Assembly: GCA_943789425.1 (NCBI GenBank)
Contig: CALSUB010000010.1
Coordinates: 52,442 to 116,441, forward strand
Length of the DNA stretch: 64,000 bases
Reading direction: 5' to 3'
Source: an uncultured Luminiphilus sp.
GTDB lineage: Bacteria > Pseudomonadota > Gammaproteobacteria > Pseudomonadales > Halieaceae
Both the position numbers and the translations under genes were made by a program. Positions 1 to 8,521 of the stretch are shown here, piece after piece. Within the stretch, counting starts at the first letter, position 1, and each line of letters begins with the position of its first letter. Below the pieces are notes generated by a model, which worked only from the letters and a program-made list of their open reading frames with translations, ran no database searches and had not been told where the DNA came from.

Positions 1-761
1 CCATTTTACGAGAGCAAGGGGTGAATGGTCAGATGGAAATGGCCGCGGCATTTGATCGGGCAGGATTTACGGCGGTTGATGTTCATATGAGCGATGTGAT
101 GGCGGGCACGCAGGATTTGACTGACTGCCATGGTTTGGCAGCCTGCGGCGGTTTCTCTTACGGCGATGTGCTGGGCGCTGGCGAGGGTTGGGCAAAGAGT
201 ATTTTGTTTAATGATGCTGTCAGGGCGCGCTTTGAGCAGTTTTTTGCCAGAACAGATACTTTTTCGTTGGGTGTCTGCAATGGGTGTCAGATGATGTCCG
301 CATTACAGTCGATCATCCCGGGGAGCGATCACTGGCCACGTTTTGCTCGCAACCATTCTGAGCAGTACGAAGCCCGCCTATCGTTGGTGCGAATTGAGTC
401 CTCGCCGTCTGTTTTGTTCAAAGACATGGAGGGCTCCTATTTACCGATTGTTGTGGCACATGGTGAAGGACGCGCTCAGTTTTCACCCACGAGCAATGCC
501 AATGCGCTTGAGGCAGCCGGTTTGGTCGCACTGCGTTTTATCGATCACCACCAAAATGTGACAGAAAGTTACCCATTTAATCCCAATGGTTCACCGGGCG
601 GAGTTACTGGATTGTGCAATGCGGATGGTCGCGTCACGCTGATGATGCCTCACCCGGAGCGCGTTTTTCGCGCTGCACAGCTGTCCTGGCGCCCCCCAGA
701 ATGGCATCAGGACTCCGGTTGGATGCGTTTGTTTCGCAATGCGCGCGTCTGGCTCGGGTGA
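1..761 (+). CDS. purL: Phosphoribosylformylglycinamidine synthase, C-terminal part (cut by window edge)
   Basis: Fourth step of purine synthesis: ATP- and glutamine-dependent conversion of FGAR to FGAM in the cytoplasm. Only the C-terminal glutaminase domain is present. The frame is open from base 3, reading [17 protein letters not shown], a typical PurL stretch, so the GTG at 21 is internal and not the start. The nucleophilic Cys lies in [13 protein letters not shown], and the His/Glu pair of the triad is in the terminal [10 protein letters not shown] block. The usual continuation of purL is secure; the odd point is the neighbour, because secD follows after only 87 bases whereas yajC and tgt are the common partners of secD. 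Confidence 0.97.
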   Translation, partial: ILREQGVNGQMEMAAAFDRAGFTAVDVHMSDVMAGTQDLTDCHGLAACGGFSYGDVLGAGEGWAKSILFNDAVRARFEQFFARTDTFSLGVCNGCQMMSALQSIIPGSDHWPRFARNHSEQYEARLSLVRIESSPSVLFKDMEGSYLPIVVAHGEGRAQFSPTSNANALEAAGLVALRFIDHHQNVTESYPFNPNGSPGGVTGLCNADGRVTLMMPHPERVFRAAQLSWRPPEWHQDSGWMRLFRNARVWLG

Positions 762-848
762 TATCGGCGTGGTGTTGCGGCCAGTGAGTCGGTACACTCC
801 GCGCCTATTTAACAGACCTGACGTCACCGAGACAACGACGATAAAGCG

Positions 849-2756
849 ATGATGAATCATTACCCCCTTTGGAAAAATGTGTTGATCCTCATTGTGGTCG
901 CCGGCGGTTTCTTTTACGCCGCGCCCAATTTATATGCGCCCGATCCCGCCCTGCAGATTGCCGGCGCCAGCAGTTCTCAGACAATTGATAGGCCAATACT
1001 AGGTCGTGCAGAGCAAGCGCTGACCAAAGCGGGAATTCCCTTTTTTGGCGAGGTTATTCAGGAACAGGGTAAATCTGCGCTGTTGAGGTTGACCGATCGT
1101 GATCAGCAGTTGCGGGCTCAGGCCGTCGTGGCGAGGGAGCTCGGTGACGGATTTATTGTGGCGCTCAATTTGGCACCGACGACACCAGACTGGTTGCTGC
1201 AAGGCGGCGCAACCCCCATGAAGTTAGGTCTTGATCTGAGCGGAGGCGTTCATTTTAAGCTAGAAGTTGACGTTGCCGCGGCAACGGAACGGCGACTCGA
1301 GCAATACGAGATCGGTATTAAAAAGCGGCTGCGTGAAGAGCGGGTTCGCGGACGAGTCAGTCTCGATGGCCAGCGCGCTGTGATGCAATTTCGGGCCGAG
1401 GCCGATCGGGAAGCAGCACGTAAGCTGGTTGCCGAGCTTTACCCGGAGTTGTTCCTCGATCGAGTCGATGAGGCGGATGCTTGGTTGTTATACGCAGACG
1501 TCACCGAGCAAACGATTACCGAACTGGTGGACTATGCGGTGACCCAAAACCTGACCACAATTCGTAATCGCGTCAATGAGTTAGGTGTGTCTGAGCCGTT
1601 AGTGCAGCGGCAAGGCCGCAACCGCATTGTGGTAGAGCTGCCCGGTATTCAAGACACAGCAGAAGCGAAGCGCATTTTGGGTAAGGTGGCTAATCTGGAG
1701 TTCCGGCTCGTTGCCGAGGCCAATGCTCCGATATCGGAACGACAGCGGTTTGAGTATCGCAGCGCGGGTCGCGAGGGCATGACTGAGTGGCTAGAGCGCG
1801 ATGTGATTATCTCAGGTGAGAGTGTTTCCAACGCGCAGGCTGGTTTTGATCAGAACAGCCAGCCCAATGTCTCCATCAGTTTGGATGGTGAAGGTGGGAT
1901 GCTGATGTCGCGGGCGACGCGTGCCAATGTGAAGCGACGCATGGGCGTATTGTTTATCGAGCGCAAGTATCGGACGCGTTACGAGGTGACGGAATCCGGA
2001 GAAGAAGTTGCCAAACGGATTCCCTATGACGAAAAGAAACTGCTGACCGCGCCGGTGATTCAGTCGGCACTGGGCGCGCAGTTTCAAATTACCGGACTGG
2101 ACAATCCCGGAGAGTCGTCAGAGCTGGCGCTGATGTTGCGTGCCGGCGCACTGGCAGCGCCGATTACTTTTGTCGAAGAGCGCACGGTTGGGCCCTCTCT
2201 AGGGGCCGAAAATATCCGCTTGGGCACAAAATCAGTGCAAGTCGGGTTGGCCCTCGTCGTGGTCTTTATGATGCTGTACTACCGGGTTTTTGGCGTTGCG
2301 GCAGTGCTTGCCCTGAGCGGCAATCTCGTCCTATTGGTGGCCATTATGTCGTTGCTTGGCGCCACACTGACACTGCCAGGTATCGCCGGGATCGTATTGA
2401 CCGTCGGCATGGCGGTTGATGCCAATGTGTTGATCTTTGCGCGCATTCGAGAAGAAATTCGGGGCGGCGCCCCACCTCAAACTGCGATTGGTCAGGGTTT
2501 TGACCGTGCGGTTGTCACGATTCTCGATGCCAATATCACCACCTTGATTGTGGCGATCATTCTTTATGCAATCGGAACAGGTCCGGTCAAAGGGTTTGCA
2601 GTCACACTGTCAGTCGGCATTATCACTTCGATGCTGTCCTCCATTATTGGCACGAGAGCACTGGTGAATTTATTTTATGGCGGCCGAAGGGTGCAGGCAC
2701 TGTCAATTGGGGGCGTCGGCGTAACCAAGGTCGCGCAACAGGGGGCAGCGGAATGA
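849..2756 (+). CDS. secD: Protein translocase subunit SecD
   Basis: Inner-membrane subunit that, with SecF, uses the proton gradient to complete export through SecYEG. The protein has 635 residues, close to the family norm. It has an N-terminal membrane helix at about residues 10-28, the signature LGLDLSGGVHF at about 126-136, a large periplasmic region, and a C-terminal five-helix block from about 460 that contains TVGMAVDANVLIFARIREE, including the conserved Asp-Ala-Asn. Two ATGs are adjacent (849 and 852); the first is used here. The stop overlaps the secF start by four bases (ATGA), indicating translational coupling. yajC is not found upstream. Confidence 0.98.
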   Translation: MMNHYPLWKNVLILIVVAGGFFYAAPNLYAPDPALQIAGASSSQTIDRPILGRAEQALTKAGIPFFGEVIQEQGKSALLRLTDRDQQLRAQAVVARELGDGFIVALNLAPTTPDWLLQGGATPMKLGLDLSGGVHFKLEVDVAAATERRLEQYEIGIKKRLREERVRGRVSLDGQRAVMQFRAEADREAARKLVAELYPELFLDRVDEADAWLLYADVTEQTITELVDYAVTQNLTTIRNRVNELGVSEPLVQRQGRNRIVVELPGIQDTAEAKRILGKVANLEFRLVAEANAPISERQRFEYRSAGREGMTEWLERDVIISGESVSNAQAGFDQNSQPNVSISLDGEGGMLMSRATRANVKRRMGVLFIERKYRTRYEVTESGEEVAKRIPYDEKKLLTAPVIQSALGAQFQITGLDNPGESSELALMLRAGALAAPITFVEERTVGPSLGAENIRLGTKSVQVGLALVVVFMMLYYRVFGVAAVLALSGNLVLLVAIMSLLGATLTLPGIAGIVLTVGMAVDANVLIFARIREEIRGGAPPQTAIGQGFDRAVVTILDANITTLIVAIILYAIGTGPVKGFAVTLSVGIITSMLSSIIGTRALVNLFYGGRRVQALSIGGVGVTKVAQQGAAE

Positions 2757-3667
2757 ATCCCATTCCTTTCATGAAGTGGCGCTGGGTCGCCATCGCCTTA
2801 TCGGGCTTAGCCATTGTCACGGCGGTCGCCTCTTTGAGCCTGCAGCAATTGAACTGGGGCCTCGATTTTACCGGCGGTACGTTGATCGAGGTGGCTTACA
2901 GCGACAGCGCCGATCTGAGCTCGATTCGATCTGTTTTGGCTGAGGAGGGCTATGAAGGCGCGGTAGTCGTCAGCTTTGGTACCGACCGAGATGTTTTGGT
3001 GCGGTTGCCTGACGGTTATTCCGATGAGCAGGGCGCGCTGATGGTGGATAAACTGCGCAGCAGTACCGATATGGCGATTGAATTGCGCCGCATTGAGTTT
3101 GTCGGACCGCAGGTGGGGGATGAGCTAAGGGACGACGGGGGCATCGCGATGCTGACGGCATTGGGTCTCGTCATGCTCTATGTTGCGTTTCGTTTCCAGA
3201 TAAAATTTGCCTTGGGAGCGGTGTTTGCACTCGCTCATGATGTGACCGTGACGTTGGGGTTTTTCTCACTGACGGGTCTAGAATTTGATCTGACAGTGCT
3301 TGCTGCGCTGCTGGCGGTAGTCGGTTACTCGCTTAATGACACGATCGTCGTGTCCGATCGAATAAGAGAAAATTTGCGCAAAATCCGGCGGGCTGAAGCG
3401 ATTGATGTGATTAATATCTCGCTGACCGAGACCTTGGGCAGAACATTGGTGACATCGCTAACCACGCTATTGGTGTTGGCTGCGCTAGCTTTATTCGGCG
3501 GAGAAATGATTTTTGGCTTCGCGGTAGCGTTGCTAGTGGGTGTGACCGTGGGGACTTACTCTTCGATGTATGTGGCCTCCACCACCTTACTGCAACTCGG
3601 TGTGAGCAAAGAGGATGTCATGGTGCCAGAGCGAGAGGGAGCGGACCAGGAGGGCATGCTGCCTTAA
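2753..3667 (+). CDS. secF: Protein translocase subunit SecF
   Basis: Partner of SecD in the inner-membrane SecDF complex. It has 304 residues, normal for the family. The first helix is at about residues 10-28, followed by the GLDFTGGTLIEV motif at about 36-47, a short periplasmic domain, and five further helices; GYSLNDTIVVSDRIREN is the conserved membrane motif. The ATG lies inside the end of secD (overlap 2753-2756), so the two are one transcription unit. The gene ends 32 bases before the convergent suhB. Confidence 0.98.
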   Translation: MNPIPFMKWRWVAIALSGLAIVTAVASLSLQQLNWGLDFTGGTLIEVAYSDSADLSSIRSVLAEEGYEGAVVVSFGTDRDVLVRLPDGYSDEQGALMVDKLRSSTDMAIELRRIEFVGPQVGDELRDDGGIAMLTALGLVMLYVAFRFQIKFALGAVFALAHDVTVTLGFFSLTGLEFDLTVLAALLAVVGYSLNDTIVVSDRIRENLRKIRRAEAIDVINISLTETLGRTLVTSLTTLLVLAALALFGGEMIFGFAVALLVGVTVGTYSSMYVASTTLLQLGVSKEDVMVPEREGADQEGMLP

Positions 3668-3699
3668 TCCTGTCGTTGGGCCGTCTCTTAGGGGGATGT

Positions 3700-4496
3700 T
3701 CAGACTGTGTCTGACCATCGTACAAGGGGTAATAACTGACGCATCAACTTGCTGTTACCGCACACCACATTGCCGCTGTCATACCAGTGCTCTCCGCCTG
3801 ATAAATCAGTGATCAATCCGCCGGCCTCGCGGATCAATAGTGCCCCTGCGGCGATATCCCATTCACTGAGTCCCATTTCCCAAAAGCCGTCAAGTCTGCC
3901 TGCCGCGACATAAGCCAGGTCAAGGGCGGCTGCGCCACCCCGCCGGACGCCCATGGAGCGGCCAGTCACTGCAGCGAGCGATTGGGTATACCAGTCCAAG
4001 TGCTCATCGCAGTGCCCTAAGAAAGGGATACCGGTGCCCAGCAGTGCCTCTTGAAGCTCCTTGCGGTCGGAGACCCGGATGCGATGGCCATTGAGCTGGG
4101 CGCCCCGGCCTCGAGAAGCAATAAACTCTTCTGTCGGACGGGATCGTAGACCACCGCGTGCTCAATCTTGCCGCGATGCACACAGGCAATACTGATCGCA
4201 TAGTGAGGTATGCCACGCATAAAGTTGCTGGTGCCATCGAGTGGGTCAATGATCCAGGTGTATTCGGAGTTCTCATTACCTGATAGACCGCTCTCCTCGC
4301 AGAGGAAGCGATGTTCTGGATAAGCTTTATTCAGGTGGTACAAAATTTCTTTTTCTGCCGCGATGTCTACGTCGGTGACGTAATCTGCGGCTGCTTTGTG
4401 ACGAAAGCCGACTCGATCCATGTCGTCGGAGGCACGCATGATCAGGTCTCCCGCTTTGCGGGCGGCGCGCAGTGCCATGGTGGCGGTCGGTTCCAT
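3700..4496 (-). CDS. suhB: Inositol-1-monophosphatase family protein SuhB (frame broken by one missing base)
   Basis: SuhB dephosphorylates inositol monophosphate in vitro and in enterobacteria acts in rRNA transcription antitermination. The N-terminal part (ATG at 4496) contains the metal-site blocks EESG and WIIDPLDGTSNF, and runs normally to VVYDPVRQ. At about 4128-4132 the frame must move by one base to continue as EFIASRGRGAQLNGHRIR and then, through LDWYTQSLAAV, to the second metal motif LSEWDIAAGALLIREAGG. Adding one base gives 265 residues, against 267 in E. coli. No other damage is visible, so a sequence error is as likely as a recent mutation. Its place between secF and trmJ matches Pseudomonas. 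Confidence 0.9.
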
Positions 4497-4600
4497 GCCG
4501 TATCTCGAACTGGTGTGGCGGCGGATGATAACAGGGGGAGAGGGACGCGGATACGCCTCTGCTAAACTCTGTGCGAATATCGATTCATGACACGACTTGG

Positions 4601-4634
4601 GTCGGCAGGGTCCCGACGTCAGCGAGGCGCTGAC
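4601..4634. repeat. Two back-to-back hairpins in the suhB/trmJ divergent region
   Basis: GTCGG (4601-4605) pairs with CCGAC (4613-4617) around a seven-base loop. It is followed without a gap by GTCAGCG (4618-4624) and CGCTGAC (4628-4634) around AGG. They lie 56 bases before the trmJ start. The inverted repeats are exact; a role as leader structure or protein-binding site is inference. Confidence 0.5.
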
Positions 4635-4689
4635 TGCGCTTTTGGCGACGTGACTTGAGTCGGGCAGACCACACTAGGGACACCACAGC

Positions 4690-5430
4690 ATGAATGCCGA
4701 GAACATCGACATTGTCTTAGTCAATACCACCCACAGTGGCAATATTGGTGGCGTTGCGCGCGCGATGAAAAATATGGGTTTGACGCGTCTTACCCTCGTA
4801 GCGCCACTGAAATACCCCGCACCAGAGGCCGTTTGGCGCGCTGCATCAGCGGGCGAAATCCTCGAAAACGCACGTGTGGTAGAAACGCTCGATGAGGCTA
4901 TCGCTGAGTGTCAGTTTGTGGTCGGTACGAGTGCGAGAGCCCGGCGCATCCCTTGGCCGATTCAGGACGCGCGGCAATGTGCTCAGCGTATCGCACAGCA
5001 TTCTGCTACCGAGCGGGTGGCCATTTTATTTGGTCGCGAGGATCGCGGATTGCTGAACGAGGAGTTGCAGCGATGCAATTTGCACTGTCACATCCCCACT
5101 CATGAAGCGTATTCGAGTTTGAATCTGGCGATGGCGGTGCAAATTGTCGCCTATGAGTTGCGGATGTTGCAGATGGGCGGACAGGAGGGGTTGCCCGAAG
5201 ACGCCGATTGGGACACACCCTTTTCCAAAGCGGAGGACATGTCGCGATTTTACGAGCACCTTGAGACCACTTTGGTCGACATCGGGTTTTTGGACCCCGC
5301 GGCGCCAAAGCAATTAATGCCGAGGTTAAACCGCTTATTTAATCGGGTTCGACTCGACGAAATGGAGCTCAATATCCTGCGCGGCATACTCACCGAAACC
5401 CAAAATGCAGCCAGCCGCTCAAAAAATTAA
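4690..5430 (+). CDS. trmJ: tRNA (cytidine/uridine-32-2'-O)-methyltransferase TrmJ
   Basis: SPOUT-class methylase that uses S-adenosylmethionine to 2'-O-methylate position 32 in the tRNA anticodon loop. It has 246 residues. The N-terminal IVLVNTTHSGNIGGVARAMK is the substrate-binding motif 1 region; LFGREDRGL (about residue 115) and the SSLNLAMAVQIVAYEL block form the trefoil-knot cofactor site. The family C-terminal extension with PRLNRLFNR is present. It stands directly before iscR; in Pseudomonas cysE lies between them, but here it is absent. Confidence 0.97.
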   Translation: MNAENIDIVLVNTTHSGNIGGVARAMKNMGLTRLTLVAPLKYPAPEAVWRAASAGEILENARVVETLDEAIAECQFVVGTSARARRIPWPIQDARQCAQRIAQHSATERVAILFGREDRGLLNEELQRCNLHCHIPTHEAYSSLNLAMAVQIVAYELRMLQMGGQEGLPEDADWDTPFSKAEDMSRFYEHLETTLVDIGFLDPAAPKQLMPRLNRLFNRVRLDEMELNILRGILTETQNAASRSKN

Positions 5431-5443
5431 ACCACTTTCCGCT

Positions 5444-5476
5444 ATTCTTGACTAAAATACTCAGGAATAGGACAAT
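5444..5476 (+). promoter_or_regulatory. iscR promoter with overlapping type 1 IscR operator
   Basis: Bases 5444-5468 match 22 of 25 positions of the type 1 IscR operator consensus as I recall it (core TTGACTAAAATACTCAGGAA). The same bases supply a -35 hexamer TTGACT (5448-5453). After exactly 17 bases comes GACAAT (5471-5476, four of six to TATAAT). IscR carrying [2Fe-2S] would cover the -35 box and repress its own operon. The predicted transcription start falls at about the first base of the iscR ATG (5484), which would make the message leaderless or nearly so. Confidence 0.7.
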
Positions 5477-5483
5477 TCCAGCC

Positions 5484-5945
5484 ATGAAGTTAACTACTCG
5501 CGGACGCTATGCGGTCACGGCAATGTTGGATCTCGCCATTAATGGCGGTCCCCAGCCGGTGTCACTGGCAGATATATCGGGAAGACAGGAGATATCCTTG
5601 TCTTATCTGGAGCAGTTATTTGCCAAGCTTCGGCGTAAACAGTTGGTGATCAGTGCTCGGGGTCCCGGGGGCGGTTATCGGCTAGCGAGGAGTGGCACCG
5701 ACATTTTTGTCGCGCAGATCATTGATGCGGTAGACGAAGCAGTTGATGTCACCAATTGTCAGGGTAAAGGTAACTGCCATCAGGGAGAGACCTGTCTGAC
5801 ACATGATCTGTGGGAAGACTTGTCGGGCCAGATACATGACTTTCTGAGCAAGATCAGTCTCGGTGATCTGATGGAACGGCGCCAGAGGGACCGGACCGCC
5901 TCTAGACCGGTGGAGGGCCTATTGCAAACGTTGTCCTTGGGATGA
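5484..5945 (+). CDS. iscR: Iron-sulfur cluster regulator IscR
   Basis: Rrf2-family winged-helix regulator that senses [2Fe-2S] supply and represses the isc operon. The start is placed at the ATG giving MKLTTRGRYAVTAMLDL, the conserved family N-terminus (153 residues); an upstream extension to 5448 would overlap the promoter. The cluster ligands are visible as Cys-x5-Cys-x5-Cys with a following His in CQGKGNCHQGETCLTHDLW (about residues 92-110). The recognition helix lies near ISLSYLEQLFAKLRR. It is the first gene of the isc operon; the next gene begins 78 bases downstream. Confidence 0.97.
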   Translation: MKLTTRGRYAVTAMLDLAINGGPQPVSLADISGRQEISLSYLEQLFAKLRRKQLVISARGPGGGYRLARSGTDIFVAQIIDAVDEAVDVTNCQGKGNCHQGETCLTHDLWEDLSGQIHDFLSKISLGDLMERRQRDRTASRPVEGLLQTLSLG

Positions 5946-6023
5946 CTTATTCAGGGTGGTTCGAGAGAGCAACCTGTCACCGTAAATAGAGTGAGCCAAA
6001 CGGCTCGAGTGAGATAAAGAGCA

Positions 6024-7256
6024 ATGAATGCACCAGTGACTGTCAACACACCCATCTATCTCGACTATCTGTCGACGACGCCGGTCGATCCGAGAGTGGT
6101 TGCTGCGATGACTGCCTGCATGTCGACCGAGGGGGTTTATGGTAACGCGGCATCGCGTTCCCACGTCTTTGGTTGGCAGGCAGAGGAAGCTGTTGAGAAT
6201 GCGCGTAGTCAAGTCGCAGAACTCATCAATGCAGATCCTCGCGAGATCGTCTGGACCTCGGGTGCCACCGAGTCCGATAATTTGGCGATCAAAGGGGTAG
6301 CGCACTTTTATCACAAGAAGGGTAAGCATATTGTTACCTCTAAGATTGAGCACAAGGCGGTACTGGATACCTGTCGCCAGCTTGAGCGTGAGGGCTACGA
6401 GGTCACCTATCTTGATCCTAACGAGCAAGGGCTGACAACGCCTGAGATGGTGCAAGCGGCGCTCCGCGAGGACACGATTTTGGCAAGCGTGATGCACGCT
6501 AATAACGAGATTGGTGTCGTCAACGATATCGCAGGTATCGGTGAAATATGCCGCGCTGCAGGTGTGCTATTTCATGTAGACGGTGCCCAAGGGGTGGGAA
6601 AGATACCGGTTGATATGGAGCAGATGAAGGTCGATCTATTGTCGATGTCGGCGCATAAAATGTATGGACCAAAAGGCGTGGGAGCACTCTATGTCCGCCG
6701 TAAGCCTCGGGTTCGCCTAGAAGCACAGATGCATGGCGGTGGCCACGAGCGCGGTATGCGGTCGGGCACCTTGGCAACACACCAACTGGTGGGCTTCGGC
6801 GAGGCCGCGCGGATAGCGCACGAGGAAATGGCGACAGAGTCAGCGCAGTTGGAGGCGCTTCGTGAGCGATTCTGGGACGCCATCAGTGACATTCCAGAGG
6901 TCTACATTAACGGTGATCGAGAGCAACGTCTGCCGGGGGCACTCAACGTGAGCTTTGCGTTTGTCGAGGGAGAATCGCTGATTATGTCACTGCGAGATTT
7001 GGCTATTTCGAGTGGCTCGGCCTGTACCTCAGCCAGTTTGGAGCCCTCTTACGTGCTGCGCGCGTTAGGGCTGAATGACGAGATGGCGCATAGCTCTTTG
7101 CGCTTTAGTTTCGGTCGATTTACAACAGAAGCCGAAGTGGATCACGCCGTACAGTGTGTGCGCCACGCGGTAGAAAAATTACGAGAGCTCTCGCCTCTCT
7201 GGGACATGTTCCAGGACGGCGTTGACCTCAGTACAATCGAATGGGCTGCGCATTAA
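6024..7256 (+). CDS. iscS: Cysteine desulfurase IscS
   Basis: PLP enzyme that takes sulfur from cysteine and passes it as persulfide to IscU and to tRNA thiolation enzymes. It has 410 residues. The PLP-lysine lies in [17 protein letters not shown], and the mobile active-site loop carries the catalytic Cys in [20 protein letters not shown]. The C-terminal segment after [12 protein letters not shown] is the region that docks IscU. Upstream, a small hairpin GAGCC-AAAC-GGCTC lies in the iscR-iscS gap. It is followed 30 bases later by iscU. Confidence 0.98.
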   Translation: MNAPVTVNTPIYLDYLSTTPVDPRVVAAMTACMSTEGVYGNAASRSHVFGWQAEEAVENARSQVAELINADPREIVWTSGATESDNLAIKGVAHFYHKKGKHIVTSKIEHKAVLDTCRQLEREGYEVTYLDPNEQGLTTPEMVQAALREDTILASVMHANNEIGVVNDIAGIGEICRAAGVLFHVDGAQGVGKIPVDMEQMKVDLLSMSAHKMYGPKGVGALYVRRKPRVRLEAQMHGGGHERGMRSGTLATHQLVGFGEAARIAHEEMATESAQLEALRERFWDAISDIPEVYINGDREQRLPGALNVSFAFVEGESLIMSLRDLAISSGSACTSASLEPSYVLRALGLNDEMAHSSLRFSFGRFTTEAEVDHAVQCVRHAVEKLRELSPLWDMFQDGVDLSTIEWAAH

Positions 7257-7286
7257 GGCAGCCTTCTAAGCCTCAGGGAGATAACC

Positions 7287-7670
7287 ATGGCATACAGTGA
7301 TAAAGTCATTGATCACTACGAAAACCCTCGTAACGTTGGCAAGTTTGATGAAGCAGACGAGAGCATCGGCACGGGAATGGTGGGCGCTCCAGCTTGCGGC
7401 GACGTCATGCGATTGCAAATTCAGGTCAGTGACGATGGCATTATCGAGGATGCTAAGTTCAAGACCTACGGCTGTGGGTCAGCTATTGCGTCGAGTTCGC
7501 TATTGACCGAGTGGGTGAAAGGTAAAAATTTAGACGAGGCCGCCTCGATTAAAAATACAGAAATCGCGCAAGAGCTCTCTCTGCCGCCGGTGAAGATTCA
7601 CTGTTCTGTATTGGCGGAGGACGCCATTAAAGCCGCCGTGCAAAACTATCGTGAGAAGCAGGATAGCTAA
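7287..7670 (+). CDS. iscU: Iron-sulfur cluster scaffold protein IscU
   Basis: Scaffold on which the [2Fe-2S] cluster is built before transfer. It has 127 residues, as usual. Three cluster cysteines are seen in APACGDVM, TYGCGSAIASSS and KIHCSVLAED. The LPPVK motif recognised by HscA is present just before the third Cys. The stop TAA is directly followed by the iscA ATG. Confidence 0.98.
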   Translation: MAYSDKVIDHYENPRNVGKFDEADESIGTGMVGAPACGDVMRLQIQVSDDGIIEDAKFKTYGCGSAIASSSLLTEWVKGKNLDEAASIKNTEIAQELSLPPVKIHCSVLAEDAIKAAVQNYREKQDS

Positions 7671-7994
7671 ATGGCCATTAGTCTCACTAATGAAGCGGCG
7701 CAACACGTCAGCCGACAGTTATCCAGTCGCGGCAAGGGCGAGGGTATCCGCATTGCAGTGAAGACGTCGGGATGTTCTGGGCTGGCGTATGTGTTGGAAT
7801 TTGTCGATCAGGCTGAGCCAGAGGACACGGCTTTCGAGTCCGATGGGGTCAAAGTGTTTGTGGATCCCAAAAGTCTTGTTTATCTAGACGGGACGGTGGT
7901 GGACTTTGCGAAAGAGGGCCTTAACGAGGGCCTAGAGTTTCGTAACCCCAACGTAGCAGGGGAGTGTGGTTGCGGCGAGAGTTTCACGGTCTGA
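7671..7994 (+). CDS. iscA: A-type iron-sulfur carrier IscA
   Basis: A-type carrier that accepts iron or clusters and delivers them to target proteins. It has 107 residues, with the three conserved cysteines in TSGCSGLAY and GECGCGESF. There is no intergenic base between the iscU stop and this ATG. The stop lies two bases before the GTG start of hscB. Confidence 0.97.
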   Translation: MAISLTNEAAQHVSRQLSSRGKGEGIRIAVKTSGCSGLAYVLEFVDQAEPEDTAFESDGVKVFVDPKSLVYLDGTVVDFAKEGLNEGLEFRNPNVAGECGCGESFTV

Positions 7995-7996
7995 CC

Positions 7997-8521
7997 GTGA
8001 ACGCGACGGCGGGCGCAGTGGCGCGCGACTACTTTTCCTTATTCAACATTGAACCCAGTTTCACGGTTGACGAGATTACATTGGAGCAGGTGTATCACTC
8101 CTTATTGTCACAGTTTCACCCCGATCGTTACGCCGGAAAGCCGCAGGTCGAGCAACGCGTGGCGGCGCAACTCTGCGCAGACATTAATGCGGGCTATCGC
8201 ACCCTTCAGCGTGAGGTCAGCCGAGCGCAATATTTACTGCAACACAGTGGAGTCGATCTCCAGACAGCCGAACGTGAAGGCGTTGGGGCGGAGTTTCTGA
8301 TGACGCAAATACTGTTGCGTGAGCGTTTGGAAACGATTGCTGAGCTTGATCAGGTGGAACACCAAACTCTGGTGGACGAAATCGATGAGCACTATGGTGC
8401 CAGCCGAGATCGCTTTGCGGAGGCAGCCCAGAAAGCAGCATGGCAGGAGGCTTCCCGCTACTGGCAGGAGATGTGTTACCTCGAAAAGTTAGTTGATGCC
8501 ACGGGCTCGCGGGGTCGTTAA
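7997..8521 (+). CDS. hscB: Co-chaperone HscB
   Basis: J-domain protein that brings IscU to HscA and stimulates its ATPase. The GTG at 7997 is chosen, two bases after the iscA stop, giving MNATAGAVARDYFSLFNIEP (174 residues); an earlier in-frame start would lie inside iscA. The J domain carries the HPD triad in FHPDRYAGKP, and the C-terminal three-helix domain follows from about residue 85. hscA follows with no gap (TAAATG). Confidence 0.95.
   Translation: MNATAGAVARDYFSLFNIEPSFTVDEITLEQVYHSLLSQFHPDRYAGKPQVEQRVAAQLCADINAGYRTLQREVSRAQYLLQHSGVDLQTAEREGVGAEFLMTQILLRERLETIAELDQVEHQTLVDEIDEHYGASRDRFAEAAQKAAWQEASRYWQEMCYLEKLVDATGSRGR

Noticed and set aside
4004..4276. Third-frame 90-codon reading in suhB
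   Set aside because: It does not match SuhB; only the two other frames carry the family motifs.
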